Assembly (NCBI GenBank): GCA_018384065.1
Contig: JAHAYL010000029.1
Span: 1-64,000, forward strand
DNA length: 64,000 nt
Origin: Oxalobacter sp.
Lineage (GTDB): Bacteria > Pseudomonadota > Gammaproteobacteria > Burkholderiales > Burkholderiaceae_D
Direction: 5' to 3'
Each line of letters begins with the position of its first letter. The first letter of the stretch is position 1. Positions 1 to 7,752 of this stretch are shown here, one piece after another. The notes below the pieces were generated by a model, which saw only the letters and a list, made by a program, of their open reading frames with translations, was not told the origin of the DNA and did no database searches. The translations under genes were made by a program, and so were the position numbers.

Positions 1-1
1 G

Positions 2-124
2 GCACCAACCCTGGGTCAGCACACCAACGAAATCCTGAAGGAAGTTCTGGGTTACGACGATGAAGGCATCGCAAAACTGAAAGCAGGCGGTGCATTTGAC
101 GTTCCACCTAAGAAGAAAAAATAA
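2..124 (+). CDS. Family III CoA-transferase, C-terminal end only
   Basis: Forty residues of an open frame enter from the left edge and end at TAA. The visible tail contains PTLGQHTNEILKEVLGYDD, which matches the usual end of family III CoA-transferases (P-x-LGxHTxE-(V/I)L-KE-LG-Y), the family of formyl-CoA:oxalate CoA-transferase (Frc) and related enzymes that move CoA between small acids. The last residues, PPKKKK, are an unusual lysine tail. The active-site Asp and the rest of the protein lie outside the window, so substrate cannot be read. A strong terminator follows, so this gene ends its own transcript. Family is fairly sure; an oxalate role is inference from the likely host. Confidence 0.7.
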   Translation, partial: APTLGQHTNEILKEVLGYDDEGIAKLKAGGAFDVPPKKKK

Positions 125-175
125 TTCATAGGTTGTGAACCGTTAATTGTCCGGGTAACCGGATAATGGAAGAAT

Positions 176-212
176 GGGCGATTATCCTTTCGGGGGTGGT
201 CGCCCGTTTTTT
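176..212 (+). terminator. Intrinsic terminator after the CoA-transferase gene
   Basis: Inverted repeat GGGCGA (176-181) and TCGCCC (200-205) followed after one base by six T (207-212). It separates the CoA-transferase transcript from the ahcY promoter. Confidence 0.8.
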
Positions 213-358
213 ATCTTTGGCTCTTGAAAAGCCCTTCTTCCAGTGCCAATGCCACTGTCTGTTTTTCCGTCAGGACCGTTCCTCCCCCTGATTTCCTTTC
301 CTTCTGCTTAATCTGTTGTTTCAAAGGCAGAAACAGGACACGCTGGTTGTCAGGAAAT

Positions 359-387
359 TTAACATTCTGTTTTTTTTCGGGTATCAT
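359..387 (+). promoter_or_regulatory. Sigma-70 promoter for the ahcY riboswitch transcript
   Basis: TTAACA (359-364), a 17-base spacer, and TATCAT (382-387). Expected transcription start is about 394-396, just ahead of the first conserved base of the SAH riboswitch. The rest of the 125-521 stretch holds only the terminator, this promoter and the riboswitch; I see no gene in it. Confidence 0.6.
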
Positions 388-396
388 GCGTGCCTA

Positions 397-485
397 TCCG
401 AGGAGCGTTGCAACAAAAACAGAGGAACGCCTGCCGTTCATCCAGACTTTTTGCCAGGCTCGGAGTCTTAAAACGGCGCTCACGT
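397..485 (+). promoter_or_regulatory. S-adenosylhomocysteine (SAH) riboswitch
   Basis: The conserved blocks of the SAH aptamer are present in order: CCGAGGAGCG with TTGCAAC at 398-414, GCCAGGCTCGG at 453-463 and AACGGCGCTCAC at 472-483. Stem P1 forms from CCGAG (398-402) and CTCGG (459-463). The pseudoknot forms from GAGCG (403-407) and CGCTC (477-481). The element sits 37 bases ahead of the ahcY start. Known family behaviour is that SAH binding raises expression of genes that destroy SAH, which is exactly what the downstream gene does. I did not identify the expression platform with certainty; the element ends about 25 bases before the AGGAGG ribosome binding site. Confidence 0.92.
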
Positions 486-521
486 TGCTTTTTTCTCATT
501 GAATCAAGAAAGGAGGGCGTG

Positions 522-1931
522 ATGAGCGCTGTTTCTACCCATAAAGATTGTGTGATTGCCGATATCTCCCTGGCAGACTGGGGCAATAAGGAAATCCGTA
601 TTGCTGAAACTGAAATGCCGGGGCTGATGGCAATCCGCGAAGAGTTTGCCGCCAGCCAGCCACTGAAGGGTGCGCGTATCAGCGGTTCCCTGCATATGAC
701 TATCCAGACTGCTGTACTGATTCAGACGCTGGAAGCACTGGGTGCTGAAGTGCGTTGGGCATCCTGCAACATCTATTCCACCCAGGACCATGCCGCTGCC
801 GCGATTGCCGCGAATGGCACCCCGGTGTTTGCGGTTAAAGGTGAATCGTTGGATGACTATTGGGAATACACCCACCGCATCTTTGAGTGGGCAGATGGCG
901 GTTATTCCAATATGATCCTTGATGACGGTGGCGATGCAACCCTGCTGCTGCATCTGGGTATCCAGGCAGAAAAAGACCCTTCTGTCATTGCCAACCCGAC
1001 CTGTGAAGAAGAAACGGCCCTTTTTGCCGCCATCAAACGCCATCTGGCTGCTGACCCAACCTGGTATTCGACCCGTATCAGCAAGATCAAGGGTGTGACC
1101 GAAGAAACCACAACCGGTGTCCATCGACTGTATCAGATGCATCAGGAAGGACGCCTGAAATTCCCTGCCATCAATGTGAACGATTCTGTGACCAAGTCCA
1201 AGTTCGATAACCTGTATGGCTGCCGTGAATCCCTGGTTGATGGCATCAAGCGGGCAACTGATGTGATGATTGCCGGCAAGGTTGCGGTTGTCTGCGGTTA
1301 TGGTGATGTGGGTAAAGGCTGCGCCCAGGCGCTGCGTGCATTGTCTGCGCAGGTCTGGGTCACTGAAATCGATCCTATCTGCGCATTGCAGGCAGCGATG
1401 GAAGGTTACCGTGTCGTGACAATGGACTATGCCGCCCAGTATGGTGATATTTTCGTGACCTGTACCGGCAATTACCATGTCATCACCCATGACCATATGG
1501 TTCAGATGAAGGATCAGGCGATTGTCTGCAATATCGGCCACTTCGACAGTGAAATCGATGTCGCATCCATGCACAAGTATCCATGGGAAAACATCAAGCC
1601 GCAGGTTGACCACATCATCCTGCCAAGCGGCAACCGTATCATCCTGCTGGCTGAAGGCCGTCTGGTCAACCTGGGTTGTGCAACCGGTCATCCTTCTTAT
1701 GTGATGAGTTCTTCTTTTGCCAATCAGACGATGGCACAGATTGAACTGTACACGAAAACAGCTAACTATCCTGTCGGGGTCTATATCCTGCCGAAGATCC
1801 TTGATGAGAAGGTCGCCCGCCTGCAGTTGTCCAAACTGAATGCACAGCTGACCGTCCTGACGGAAGAACAGGCAAGATATATCGGTGTGAAGACAGAGGG
1901 GCCTTATAAGCCTGACCACTACCGTTATTGA
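522..1931 (+). CDS. ahcY: Adenosylhomocysteinase
   Basis: Hydrolyses S-adenosylhomocysteine to adenosine and homocysteine, clearing the inhibitor left by methyltransferases. The protein is 469 aa, the long bacterial form. Visible are the substrate-domain block [16 protein letters not shown] (about residues 55-70), the NAD-binding GYGDVGKG (259-266) and the C-terminal KPDHYRY that reaches into the partner subunit's NAD site. An in-frame open region begins upstream at 390, inside the riboswitch, but the ATG at 522 follows AGGAGG (511-516) by five bases and gives the family N-terminus, so I use it. It heads a unit with the membrane protein and metF and is under the SAH riboswitch. Confidence 0.98.
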   Translation: MSAVSTHKDCVIADISLADWGNKEIRIAETEMPGLMAIREEFAASQPLKGARISGSLHMTIQTAVLIQTLEALGAEVRWASCNIYSTQDHAAAAIAANGTPVFAVKGESLDDYWEYTHRIFEWADGGYSNMILDDGGDATLLLHLGIQAEKDPSVIANPTCEEETALFAAIKRHLAADPTWYSTRISKIKGVTEETTTGVHRLYQMHQEGRLKFPAINVNDSVTKSKFDNLYGCRESLVDGIKRATDVMIAGKVAVVCGYGDVGKGCAQALRALSAQVWVTEIDPICALQAAMEGYRVVTMDYAAQYGDIFVTCTGNYHVITHDHMVQMKDQAIVCNIGHFDSEIDVASMHKYPWENIKPQVDHIILPSGNRIILLAEGRLVNLGCATGHPSYVMSSSFANQTMAQIELYTKTANYPVGVYILPKILDEKVARLQLSKLNAQLTVLTEEQARYIGVKTEGPYKPDHYRY

Positions 1932-2042
1932 TGGCTGGAAACGGTGTGCATCTGCATACCGTATGGAAAGGGCTTTCTTGGGCGGAGGGCTTTCAGCCTG
2001 ATTTTTGGGAAACCGTTATTCCTCTGAAACTGGAGCTTTGCC

Positions 2043-2393
2043 ATGCTGCGTATTGTGCTGGTCTGGTTCATCAACTCTGCTGCCATGCTGCTGCTGCCAC
2101 AGCTGCTTCCCGGTTGGATTACTGTGGAGAATTTCTTTGCTGCGGTACTGGCGGCTTTGGCGGTGGGTTTTGTGAACACGTTCATCAAGCCGGTATTCAC
2201 CATCCTGACGCTGCCGTTGACGGTGCTGACGATGGGGATTTTCATGCTGGTGCTGAATGGTCTGATGTTCTGGCTGGCGGCTGGCTTTGTTCCTGGGTTC
2301 AGTGTCAGCGGTTTTGGTGCCGCCATTGGGGGAGCCATGCTGTACAGTATCCTGACGTGGGCATTTTCCACGTTGCTGATCAAGAATAAATGA
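2043..2393 (+). CDS. Small four-helix membrane protein (phage-holin-like family IV)
   Basis: A 116-aa protein made almost wholly of hydrophobic segments, about four membrane helices, starting MLRIVLVWFINSAAMLLLPQ. It matches the small membrane family often named phage holin superfamily IV (COG1950, YvlD-like). I see no phage genes around it, and the name does not imply lysis. It lies between ahcY and metF and its TGA overlaps the metF start, so it is co-expressed with SAH hydrolase and methylenetetrahydrofolate reductase. This position recurs in Burkholderiales. Its biochemical role is unknown to me; a membrane role linked to methyl-cycle metabolism is only a guess. Confidence 0.85.
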   Translation: MLRIVLVWFINSAAMLLLPQLLPGWITVENFFAAVLAALAVGFVNTFIKPVFTILTLPLTVLTMGIFMLVLNGLMFWLAAGFVPGFSVSGFGAAIGGAMLYSILTWAFSTLLIKNK

Positions 2394-3235
2394 TGTCATC
2401 ACAGAAAAGTTTCAGCATCGAGGTGTTTCCTCCCAAAGCACCTGATGCCGTTGCGGAGCTGCGCCGGATCCGTGCGCAGCTGGAATTATTGGGACCGAAA
2501 TATTTTTCCATCACTTATGGTGCAGGGGGCTCCACCCAGCAGGGAACATATGATATTTCCCTGGAAATCCTGAATGAAGGGTTTGAGCCTGCCCCGCATA
2601 TCACCTGTATCGGCGCAACTTACGGGAAGGTCCGCGAACAGATTGCGGAATACAAGCGGATGGGAATCCATCATATTGTCGCTTTGCGGGGAGACCTGCC
2701 AAGTTCTTATGGGGAAATCGGGGAATTCCATTATGCGAATGAGCTGGTCGAATTCATCCGGAAGGAAACAGGCGACTGGTTCCGTATCGATGTCGCCGCT
2801 TATCCAGACATGCATCCACAGGCGCCATCCCTGTCTGAGGATATCGCCAATTTTGTCCGTAAGGTGAAGGCGGGTGCGGATGTTGCCATCACACAGTATT
2901 TTTACAATCCTGACGCCTATTTCCGTTTTGTATCGGATATCCGCAAAGCTGGCGTAGATATTCCTGTCATTGCCGGGGTGATGCCAATCACCAACTACAC
3001 CCAGCTTGCCCGTTTTTCCGATATGTGCGGTGCCGAGATTCCGCTGTGGATCCGCCGGCGTCTGGAAAGTTATGGCAGTGATTTGGCTTCGCTGCGTGCA
3101 TTTGGCCATGATGTTGTATTGGACCTGTGCCGCAAGCTGCTCGAAGGGGGGGCGGATGGCCTGCACTTCTACAGCTTGAACCGTGCGGAAGCGACGGCCC
3201 GCCTGTGGCGCGAGCTTGGTTTGAAAAACAGCTGA
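2390..3235 (+). CDS. metF: 5,10-methylenetetrahydrofolate reductase
   Basis: Reduces 5,10-methylene-THF to 5-methyl-THF using FAD and NADH, supplying the methyl group for methionine synthase. The 281-aa length fits bacterial MetF. Recognisable blocks are SIEVFPPK at the N-terminus, the FAD-site stretch SITYGAGGSTQ, HITCIGAT, the RGDLP loop, and DVAITQYFYNPD followed by PVIAGVMPITNY. The first ATG overlaps the TGA of the membrane protein by four bases (ATGA); a second in-frame ATG follows at once. The ribosome binding site is weak, which suggests coupling to upstream translation. With ahcY it links SAH removal to remethylation. Confidence 0.97.
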   Translation: MMSSQKSFSIEVFPPKAPDAVAELRRIRAQLELLGPKYFSITYGAGGSTQQGTYDISLEILNEGFEPAPHITCIGATYGKVREQIAEYKRMGIHHIVALRGDLPSSYGEIGEFHYANELVEFIRKETGDWFRIDVAAYPDMHPQAPSLSEDIANFVRKVKAGADVAITQYFYNPDAYFRFVSDIRKAGVDIPVIAGVMPITNYTQLARFSDMCGAEIPLWIRRRLESYGSDLASLRAFGHDVVLDLCRKLLEGGADGLHFYSLNRAEATARLWRELGLKNS

Positions 3236-3258
3236 AAGACCACTTATCCAAAAAGGAA

Positions 3259-3296
3259 CAGCACCGTTTGCCGTACCGGCAGTGGTGCTGTTTTTT
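3259..3296 (+). terminator. Intrinsic terminator after metF
   Basis: CAGCACC (3259-3265) pairs with GGTGCTG (3284-3290), extended inside by TGCCG/CGGCA, and is followed by six T (3291-3296). It ends the ahcY-metF unit just before the converging nusB. Confidence 0.85.
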
Positions 3297-3329
3297 CAGG
3301 TATCCGGAAAAACAGATGTCAGTCTGCTG

Positions 3330-3797
3330 TTACATCCTGTCAGCCTGGATTTCTGCCTGCCGGATGTCAGCCGCAGTTTTATCAAGGACGCCATTGACGA
3401 ATTTATGTCCATCAATGCCACCAAAGGACTTGGCAAGTTCTACGGCTTCATTGATGACAACACGGTAAGGGATTTCAAGGCAGTTGACCAGCTCGAAAGT
3501 TCCCAACAGCAGGACCGCATATTCAATCGGCGACAGTTCATCTGGATTCCGGTCGATATGCGGGATGATTTTCGCACGCAGGTCCTCGTACTGGGTAATG
3601 GTCCCGGAAAGCAGGTTGACGAAATGTCCGGTATCTGCCTTGTTGAAACCATGCGCCTGCCTGATGTGTGCGATGACGGTGGCAGCATCATCTTTGTTCA
3701 GCAGCCATTCATACAGTCCCTGAAGAGCGAATTCACGGGAGCGCCGCCGTGGGGAACGGTTTTTGGATGGGTTGGCGTGGACGGATTGGGTCTTCAT
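3330..3797 (-). CDS. nusB: Transcription antitermination factor NusB
   Basis: RNA-binding helical protein that joins NusE (S10) on boxA RNA for antitermination of rRNA transcription. At 155 aa it has the expected length. The basic start [20 protein letters not shown] is the classic NusB helix 1, and [22 protein letters not shown] is the conserved central block. The C-terminal part [27 protein letters not shown] is also present. It is the last gene of a ribBA-ribH-nusB unit, overlapping the ribH stop by one base (TAATG). This order is standard in many proteobacteria. Confidence 0.97.
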   Translation of the reverse strand: [155 protein letters not shown]

Positions 3798-4318
3798 TAT
3801 TCTTTCTTGATGATGTTGTCCTCAAGCAGATGTTCCTTGTCTTCTGTATCAAGGACTTCATCGATGTTGTAGAAGACGAGGTTTGCCATTTCAACAGCGG
3901 CACTCGCGGCTTCATTGCCTTTCTCGACCATACGGGCCTCTGCCTGTTCATCGGTGTAGGTGGTCAGGATGGCATTGGCAATGGGAATGCCGAAATCAAG
4001 GGCGACGCGGGAAACGCCTGCGGCAGCTTCATTGGAAACCAGTTCAAAATGATAGGTCTCCCCTTTGATGACGGCACCGACAGCAATCAGGGCATCAAAC
4101 TGCTGGCTTGCGGCAAGTTTTGCCAAGGCAATCGGGATTTCCAAAGCGCCTGGAACCGTGCAGACAAGGATGTCTTCTTCCGAAACGCCCAACCGTTCAA
4201 GCTGTTCCAGGCAGGCTTTACGCAGGCCGTTGCAGATGCTTTCATTGTAACGGGCCTGGACGATGCCGACACGGAGATCGGTTCCATCGAGATCCATTTT
4301 AATTGTTTCAATCCCCAT
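3797..4318 (-). CDS. ribH: 6,7-dimethyl-8-ribityllumazine synthase
   Basis: Condenses 5-amino-6-ribitylamino-uracil with 3,4-dihydroxy-2-butanone 4-phosphate, the next-to-last step of riboflavin synthesis. It is 173 aa. RYNE (23-26), VPGALEIP (about 55-62) and [12 protein letters not shown] with the catalytic His near residue 90 are all present. The N-terminus has a short extra segment before the family start [12 protein letters not shown]. It sits 21 bases downstream of ribBA, which makes its dihydroxybutanone substrate, and overlaps nusB. Confidence 0.97.
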
Positions 4319-4339
4319 AACTTCCTCCTTTACTGATGG

Positions 4340-5449
4340 TCAAGTGTTGCGGTTTTCAAGATAACCGATGATGTCCAGACCGAAACCTGCCATGGAAGGC
4401 ATCTTTTTCGGATTGCCCAGCAACCTGAGCCTGCCTGCGCCGATATCCCGCAGGATCTGGGCACCGATACCGTAGTTGCGCAGGGTCTGTGCGGTGGCAG
4501 GGGCAGGCCGGTTTTCAGACCTGTTGCCCAGTGCCTTGAACCTGCCAAGGAAATCTTCAGGCACTTCGTTGCAGTTCAATAAGATAAGGATACCACGTTC
4601 TGCCTTGGCGATTTCCTGCAAGGCATCTGTCAGCGACCAGGAATGGCTGGATCCGGTATTGAGGAAATCCATGATGGAGACAGGCTGATGGACCCTTACC
4701 AAGGTTTCTTTCCCTGGGTTGATGTCCCCTTTGACAAGCGCCATATGGAGGGACCTGCTTGGGCGGTCGCAGTATATCATGGCGTGGAAAGTGCCGATAG
4801 CTGTGTCGATGTCGTTTTCAGCAAGCTTTTCGACAATGCTTTCATGCTGGTTCCGCCAGCTGATGAGGTCAGCGATTGTGCCGATTTTCAGCTGATGTTT
4901 CCTGGCGATTTCCAACAGCTGCGGCAGGCGTGCCATGGAACCGTCTTCATTCATGATTTCACAGATGGCAGTGGCAGGCGTCAGCCCTGCCAAGGCAGCG
5001 AGGTCACAGCCTGCCTCAGTGTGTCCTGCCCGCTGGAGGACACCACCGGGTTTTGCCGTGACAGGGAAGATATGTCCTGGCTGGACGATGTCCTGCGGTC
5101 TGGCATCCGGTGAAGCGGCAACCCGGATGGTATGTGCCCGGTCAAATGCGGAAATGCCGGTCGTTACACCTTCAGCGGCTTCAATGGAGACGGTGAAGGC
5201 GGTGCTGTATTGGCTGGTATTGTCTTTTGTCATCGGAGAAAGACCCAGCCGGTCGCAGTGTTCCTGCGTCAGTGTCAGGCAGACAAGGCCACGGGCATGG
5301 GTTGCCATGAAGTTGATGGCTTCCGGTGTGACGAAGTCTGCGGCAATCATCATGTCGCCTTCGTTTTCCCGGTCTTCGTCATCAACCAGGATGACCATAC
5401 GCCCTGCACGCAGTTCATCAATGATTTCTTGGGTTGAAGCTATCGGCAT
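4340..5449 (-). CDS. ribB: 3,4-dihydroxy-2-butanone-4-phosphate synthase with degenerate GTP cyclohydrolase II domain
   Basis: The N-terminal 200 residues are a complete DHBP synthase: DDEDRENEGD (23-32) binds metal, and the later block GVLQRAGHTEAGCDLA completes the active site. It makes the four-carbon unit for RibH from ribulose 5-phosphate. The C-terminal half aligns in outline with GTP cyclohydrolase II (HMALVKGDI, LVRVHQP, ERGILILL, NYGIGAQILRDIGAG) but lacks the three zinc cysteines of SECLTGDVF-S-RCDCG; here the region reads HQPVSIMDFLN. So it should have no cyclohydrolase activity and a separate ribA is expected elsewhere. Start chosen at the ATG with AAAGGA upstream; a longer open frame exists but lacks family similarity. 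369 aa. Confidence 0.93.
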   Translation of the reverse strand: MPIASTQEIIDELRAGRMVILVDDEDRENEGDMMIAADFVTPEAINFMATHARGLVCLTLTQEHCDRLGLSPMTKDNTSQYSTAFTVSIEAAEGVTTGISAFDRAHTIRVAASPDARPQDIVQPGHIFPVTAKPGGVLQRAGHTEAGCDLAALAGLTPATAICEIMNEDGSMARLPQLLEIARKHQLKIGTIADLISWRNQHESIVEKLAENDIDTAIGTFHAMIYCDRPSRSLHMALVKGDINPGKETLVRVHQPVSIMDFLNTGSSHSWSLTDALQEIAKAERGILILLNCNEVPEDFLGRFKALGNRSENRPAPATAQTLRNYGIGAQILRDIGAGRLRLLGNPKKMPSMAGFGLDIIGYLENRNT

Positions 5450-5530
5450 AACAATTATTCCTTTGGAACCATCTATTTTAAATGAAAGCTCAGGAGACCG
5501 TGACAGAATCCCGGAGAAAAGCGGTATGAT

Positions 5531-6004
5531 ATGCTGATGGAATGGTGGAGAAAAGTCTTTAGGGCCTTGGCAGTGACCTGTTTTTCCTTGGTGGTGGCTT
5601 CCGCTGCCATGGGGCAGGAACCCCAGTTGATGGCAGCTGATGGGTCTTTGGGGAGGAAAGCGGTGCCGCAGGATATGATTGTCCGGATTGCCGAGATAGA
5701 GGTGTATCCGCAGTACCTGTCTGCTTATCTGGATTATGCCAGGAAGGTAGCAGGTGTTTCTGTCCGCGAGGAGCCCGGTGTCATCTGTATTTTCCCGATG
5801 CAGCTGAAGCAGCCGGACAATGTTTTCCGGATTGTGGAGATATACCGCAGTGAAGCGGATTACCGTCATCACCTGACGACCCCGCATTTCCTGCAATACA
5901 AACAAGGGACGTTGCAGATGGTGAAGTCATTGAGGCTGGTTGACAGCAGGATGGTCTATCCAGAAGGAATGCCTGCACTGTTCCGTAAGGCTGTACAGGA
6001 CTGA
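5531..6004 (+). CDS. Exported antibiotic-biosynthesis-monooxygenase-like protein
   Basis: A 157-aa protein with a signal peptide (basic MLMEWWRKVFRA, hydrophobic LAVTCFSLVVASAAMG, cut after A-M-G or nearby) followed by a single ferredoxin-fold ABM domain. The domain is recognised by VRIAEIEVYPQYLSAYLDYA, EEPGVICIFPM, FRIVEIYRSEADYRHHLTTPHFLQYK. Related small cytoplasmic proteins act as quinol monooxygenases or heme-degrading enzymes; the exported form is less usual and its substrate is unknown. It is a single gene, divergent from ribBA and closed by a two-way terminator shared with mnmE. Confidence 0.75.
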   Translation: MLMEWWRKVFRALAVTCFSLVVASAAMGQEPQLMAADGSLGRKAVPQDMIVRIAEIEVYPQYLSAYLDYARKVAGVSVREEPGVICIFPMQLKQPDNVFRIVEIYRSEADYRHHLTTPHFLQYKQGTLQMVKSLRLVDSRMVYPEGMPALFRKAVQD

Positions 6005-6020
6005 TACGTTTTCCCGTCGG

Positions 6021-6058
6021 AAAGAAAGCAGGGATGCCCATGCGTCCCTGCTTTCTTT
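6021..6058. terminator. Bidirectional terminator between the ABM gene and mnmE
   Basis: Perfect 14-base inverted repeat AAAGAAAGCAGGGA (6021-6034) and TCCCTGCTTTCTTT (6045-6058) with a 10-base loop. The A-rich and T-rich ends make it work in both directions between converging genes. Confidence 0.85.
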
Positions 6059-6070
6059 GCGTTCTTGGGC

Positions 6071-7456
6071 TTATTTCCCGATACAGAACTGGGAGAAAAT
6101 CTTGCCCAGCAGGTCATCCGAGGTGAATTCCCCGGTGATGCTGTTGAGCGCATTCTGCGCCAGGCGCAGTTCTTCTGCCAGCAACTCAAGATTCTCCCCG
6201 TTTTTTGCCTGTTCAGCGGCAGCAGCCAGGTGGTTGCCGGCATCCCTGATGGCTGTCAGATGACGTTCCCGTGCAAGGCAGGTGGATTCTCCTGTCTTGA
6301 CCCAGCCTGCCGCTTCAAGGACCGCTTCCTTCAGCAGGTCAAGCCCCTCGCCGGTTACAGTGGATAGATAGACCTGGGTGGTGCCCATGATATGGTCCAA
6401 TGAGGGCTTGTGCCCTGAAAGGTCAATCTTGTTCCAGACCTGGATGACCGGGATGTTCTCAGGGAAGGAGTTGAAGGTCTGCTCGTCTTCCCGGGTAGGT
6501 CCGATGCTGGCATCCAGCAGATGCAGGATGATGTCCGCTTTGCCGATTTCATCCCAGGTACGGCCGATGCCGATTTTCTCGACTTCATCTGCTTCGGATG
6601 CTTCACGGATACCAGCGGTGTCTGTCAAGGTGATGGGTATCCCTTCCAGCTGCAGGGATTCGGTGATTTTGTCACGGGTAGTGCCGGCAATCGGTGTGAC
6701 AATGGCAGTGTTTGTACCGGTCAGGCTGTTGAACAGGGAAGATTTGCCGACATTGGTCTGTCCAGCAAGGACGACATGGATACCGTCACGCAGAAGGACG
6801 CCCTGTGCTGCCTGTCCCAGGATATGGTCAAGCGATGCCAACAGGCCTTCAATCCTTTCCGCCGGTTTTTCCTTTGCCAGGAAATCGGTGTCTTCTTCCG
6901 GGAAATCCATGGTGGCTTCAATCAGCATGCGCAGGTTGGCGGTTTCAGCGGCGACTGACTGGATCTGCTTGGAGAATTCCCCGCTCATGGAACGGGTTGC
7001 GGAACGTACGGCTTCTTCCGTTGTGGCATCAATCAGGTCAGCAATGGCTTCTGCCTGTGTCAGGTCAATACGGTTGTTCAGGAAAGCCCGCCGGGTGAAT
7101 TCGCCGGGTTCTGCAAGGCGCATACCGATACTTGCCCCCGCTTCAAGGCAGCGTTTGAGCAGCATCTGCATGACAATCGTACCACCATGCCCCTGCAGTT
7201 CCAGGGTATCTTCCCCACTGTAGGAGTGCGGTCCCTTGAAAAACAATGCAAGGCCTTCGTCGATTTTATTGCCTTCAGCATCATTGAAAGGGACAAAATA
7301 GGCAAACCGGGGTTTCATCGGCAGGGAAATATGCGACCCTTTGAAAAAGTCCATGATGAAACCATCCAGGTTCTTGCCTGATATGCGGACAATGCCAACG
7401 CCTCCCCGTCCTGATGCCGTTGCAATGGCGGCAATCGGTGCAGTGTCCAGTTTCAT
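6071..7456 (-). CDS. mnmE: tRNA uridine-5-carboxymethylaminomethyl synthesis GTPase MnmE
   Basis: With MnmG it modifies the wobble uridine of several tRNAs, using formyl-THF and GTP. 461 aa. The N-terminal folate domain starts DTAPIAAIATASGRGGVGIVRISG. The G domain shows GQTNVGKS (232-239), DTAG (279-282) and NKID (342-345). The protein ends FCIGK, the invariant catalytic Cys tail. In many relatives mnmE follows rnpA-yidC near dnaA; here it stands alone between a converging exported protein and divergent argD, so that cluster has been broken. Confidence 0.98.
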   Translation of the reverse strand: MKLDTAPIAAIATASGRGGVGIVRISGKNLDGFIMDFFKGSHISLPMKPRFAYFVPFNDAEGNKIDEGLALFFKGPHSYSGEDTLELQGHGGTIVMQMLLKRCLEAGASIGMRLAEPGEFTRRAFLNNRIDLTQAEAIADLIDATTEEAVRSATRSMSGEFSKQIQSVAAETANLRMLIEATMDFPEEDTDFLAKEKPAERIEGLLASLDHILGQAAQGVLLRDGIHVVLAGQTNVGKSSLFNSLTGTNTAIVTPIAGTTRDKITESLQLEGIPITLTDTAGIREASEADEVEKIGIGRTWDEIGKADIILHLLDASIGPTREDEQTFNSFPENIPVIQVWNKIDLSGHKPSLDHIMGTTQVYLSTVTGEGLDLLKEAVLEAAGWVKTGESTCLARERHLTAIRDAGNHLAAAAEQAKNGENLELLAEELRLAQNALNSITGEFTSDDLLGKIFSQFCIGK

Positions 7457-7622
7457 GGTGGTGTTCCTTTCTTTCTCACGACTGATGACCGGTGCTGTGA
7501 CACCTTATAACTGCCATTATCCATACCCTTGGGAAAAAAGCAAAAAGTTTCATCGTTGTTTATGGTAAAACAGGTTTCTGGTGGTGGTTTGCAACACTGT
7601 TGGGAGTGAATTTGGCGGGAGG

Positions 7623-7652
7623 TTGTTTTATGGTGGGAATCTTCGGTATAGA
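7623..7652 (+). promoter_or_regulatory. Likely promoter for argD
   Basis: TTGTTT (7623-7628), 18-base spacer, TATAGA (7647-7652). It lies about 100 bases ahead of the argD start in the 296-base divergent gap with mnmE. Nothing else in that gap is supported. Confidence 0.4.
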
Positions 7653-7752
7653 ATGACCGTTTATTGCAGGGAGATATGATGGGTAGAAGGACCTCCGTCT
7701 TCCTATGTTGATTGAATAGATGGATTCCGTTTCATCAGATTGGAGTATTGAG

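Noticed and set aside
504-1919. Long open frame on the minus strand opposite ahcY
   Set aside because: It lies exactly opposite a certain gene, its product has no recognisable family, and it is an effect of codon bias on the real gene.
2043-2393. Prophage remnant suggested by the holin-like name
   Set aside because: No other phage gene, attachment repeat or integrase nearby; the gene is embedded in a metabolic unit.
5450-5530. FMN riboswitch upstream of ribBA
   Set aside because: The gap to the divergent gene is only about 80 bases and contains none of the conserved RFN blocks.
7679-7714. Possible 11-codon leader peptide upstream of argD with two Arg
   Set aside because: Arg content is too low and no competing hairpins or terminator are seen before argD.
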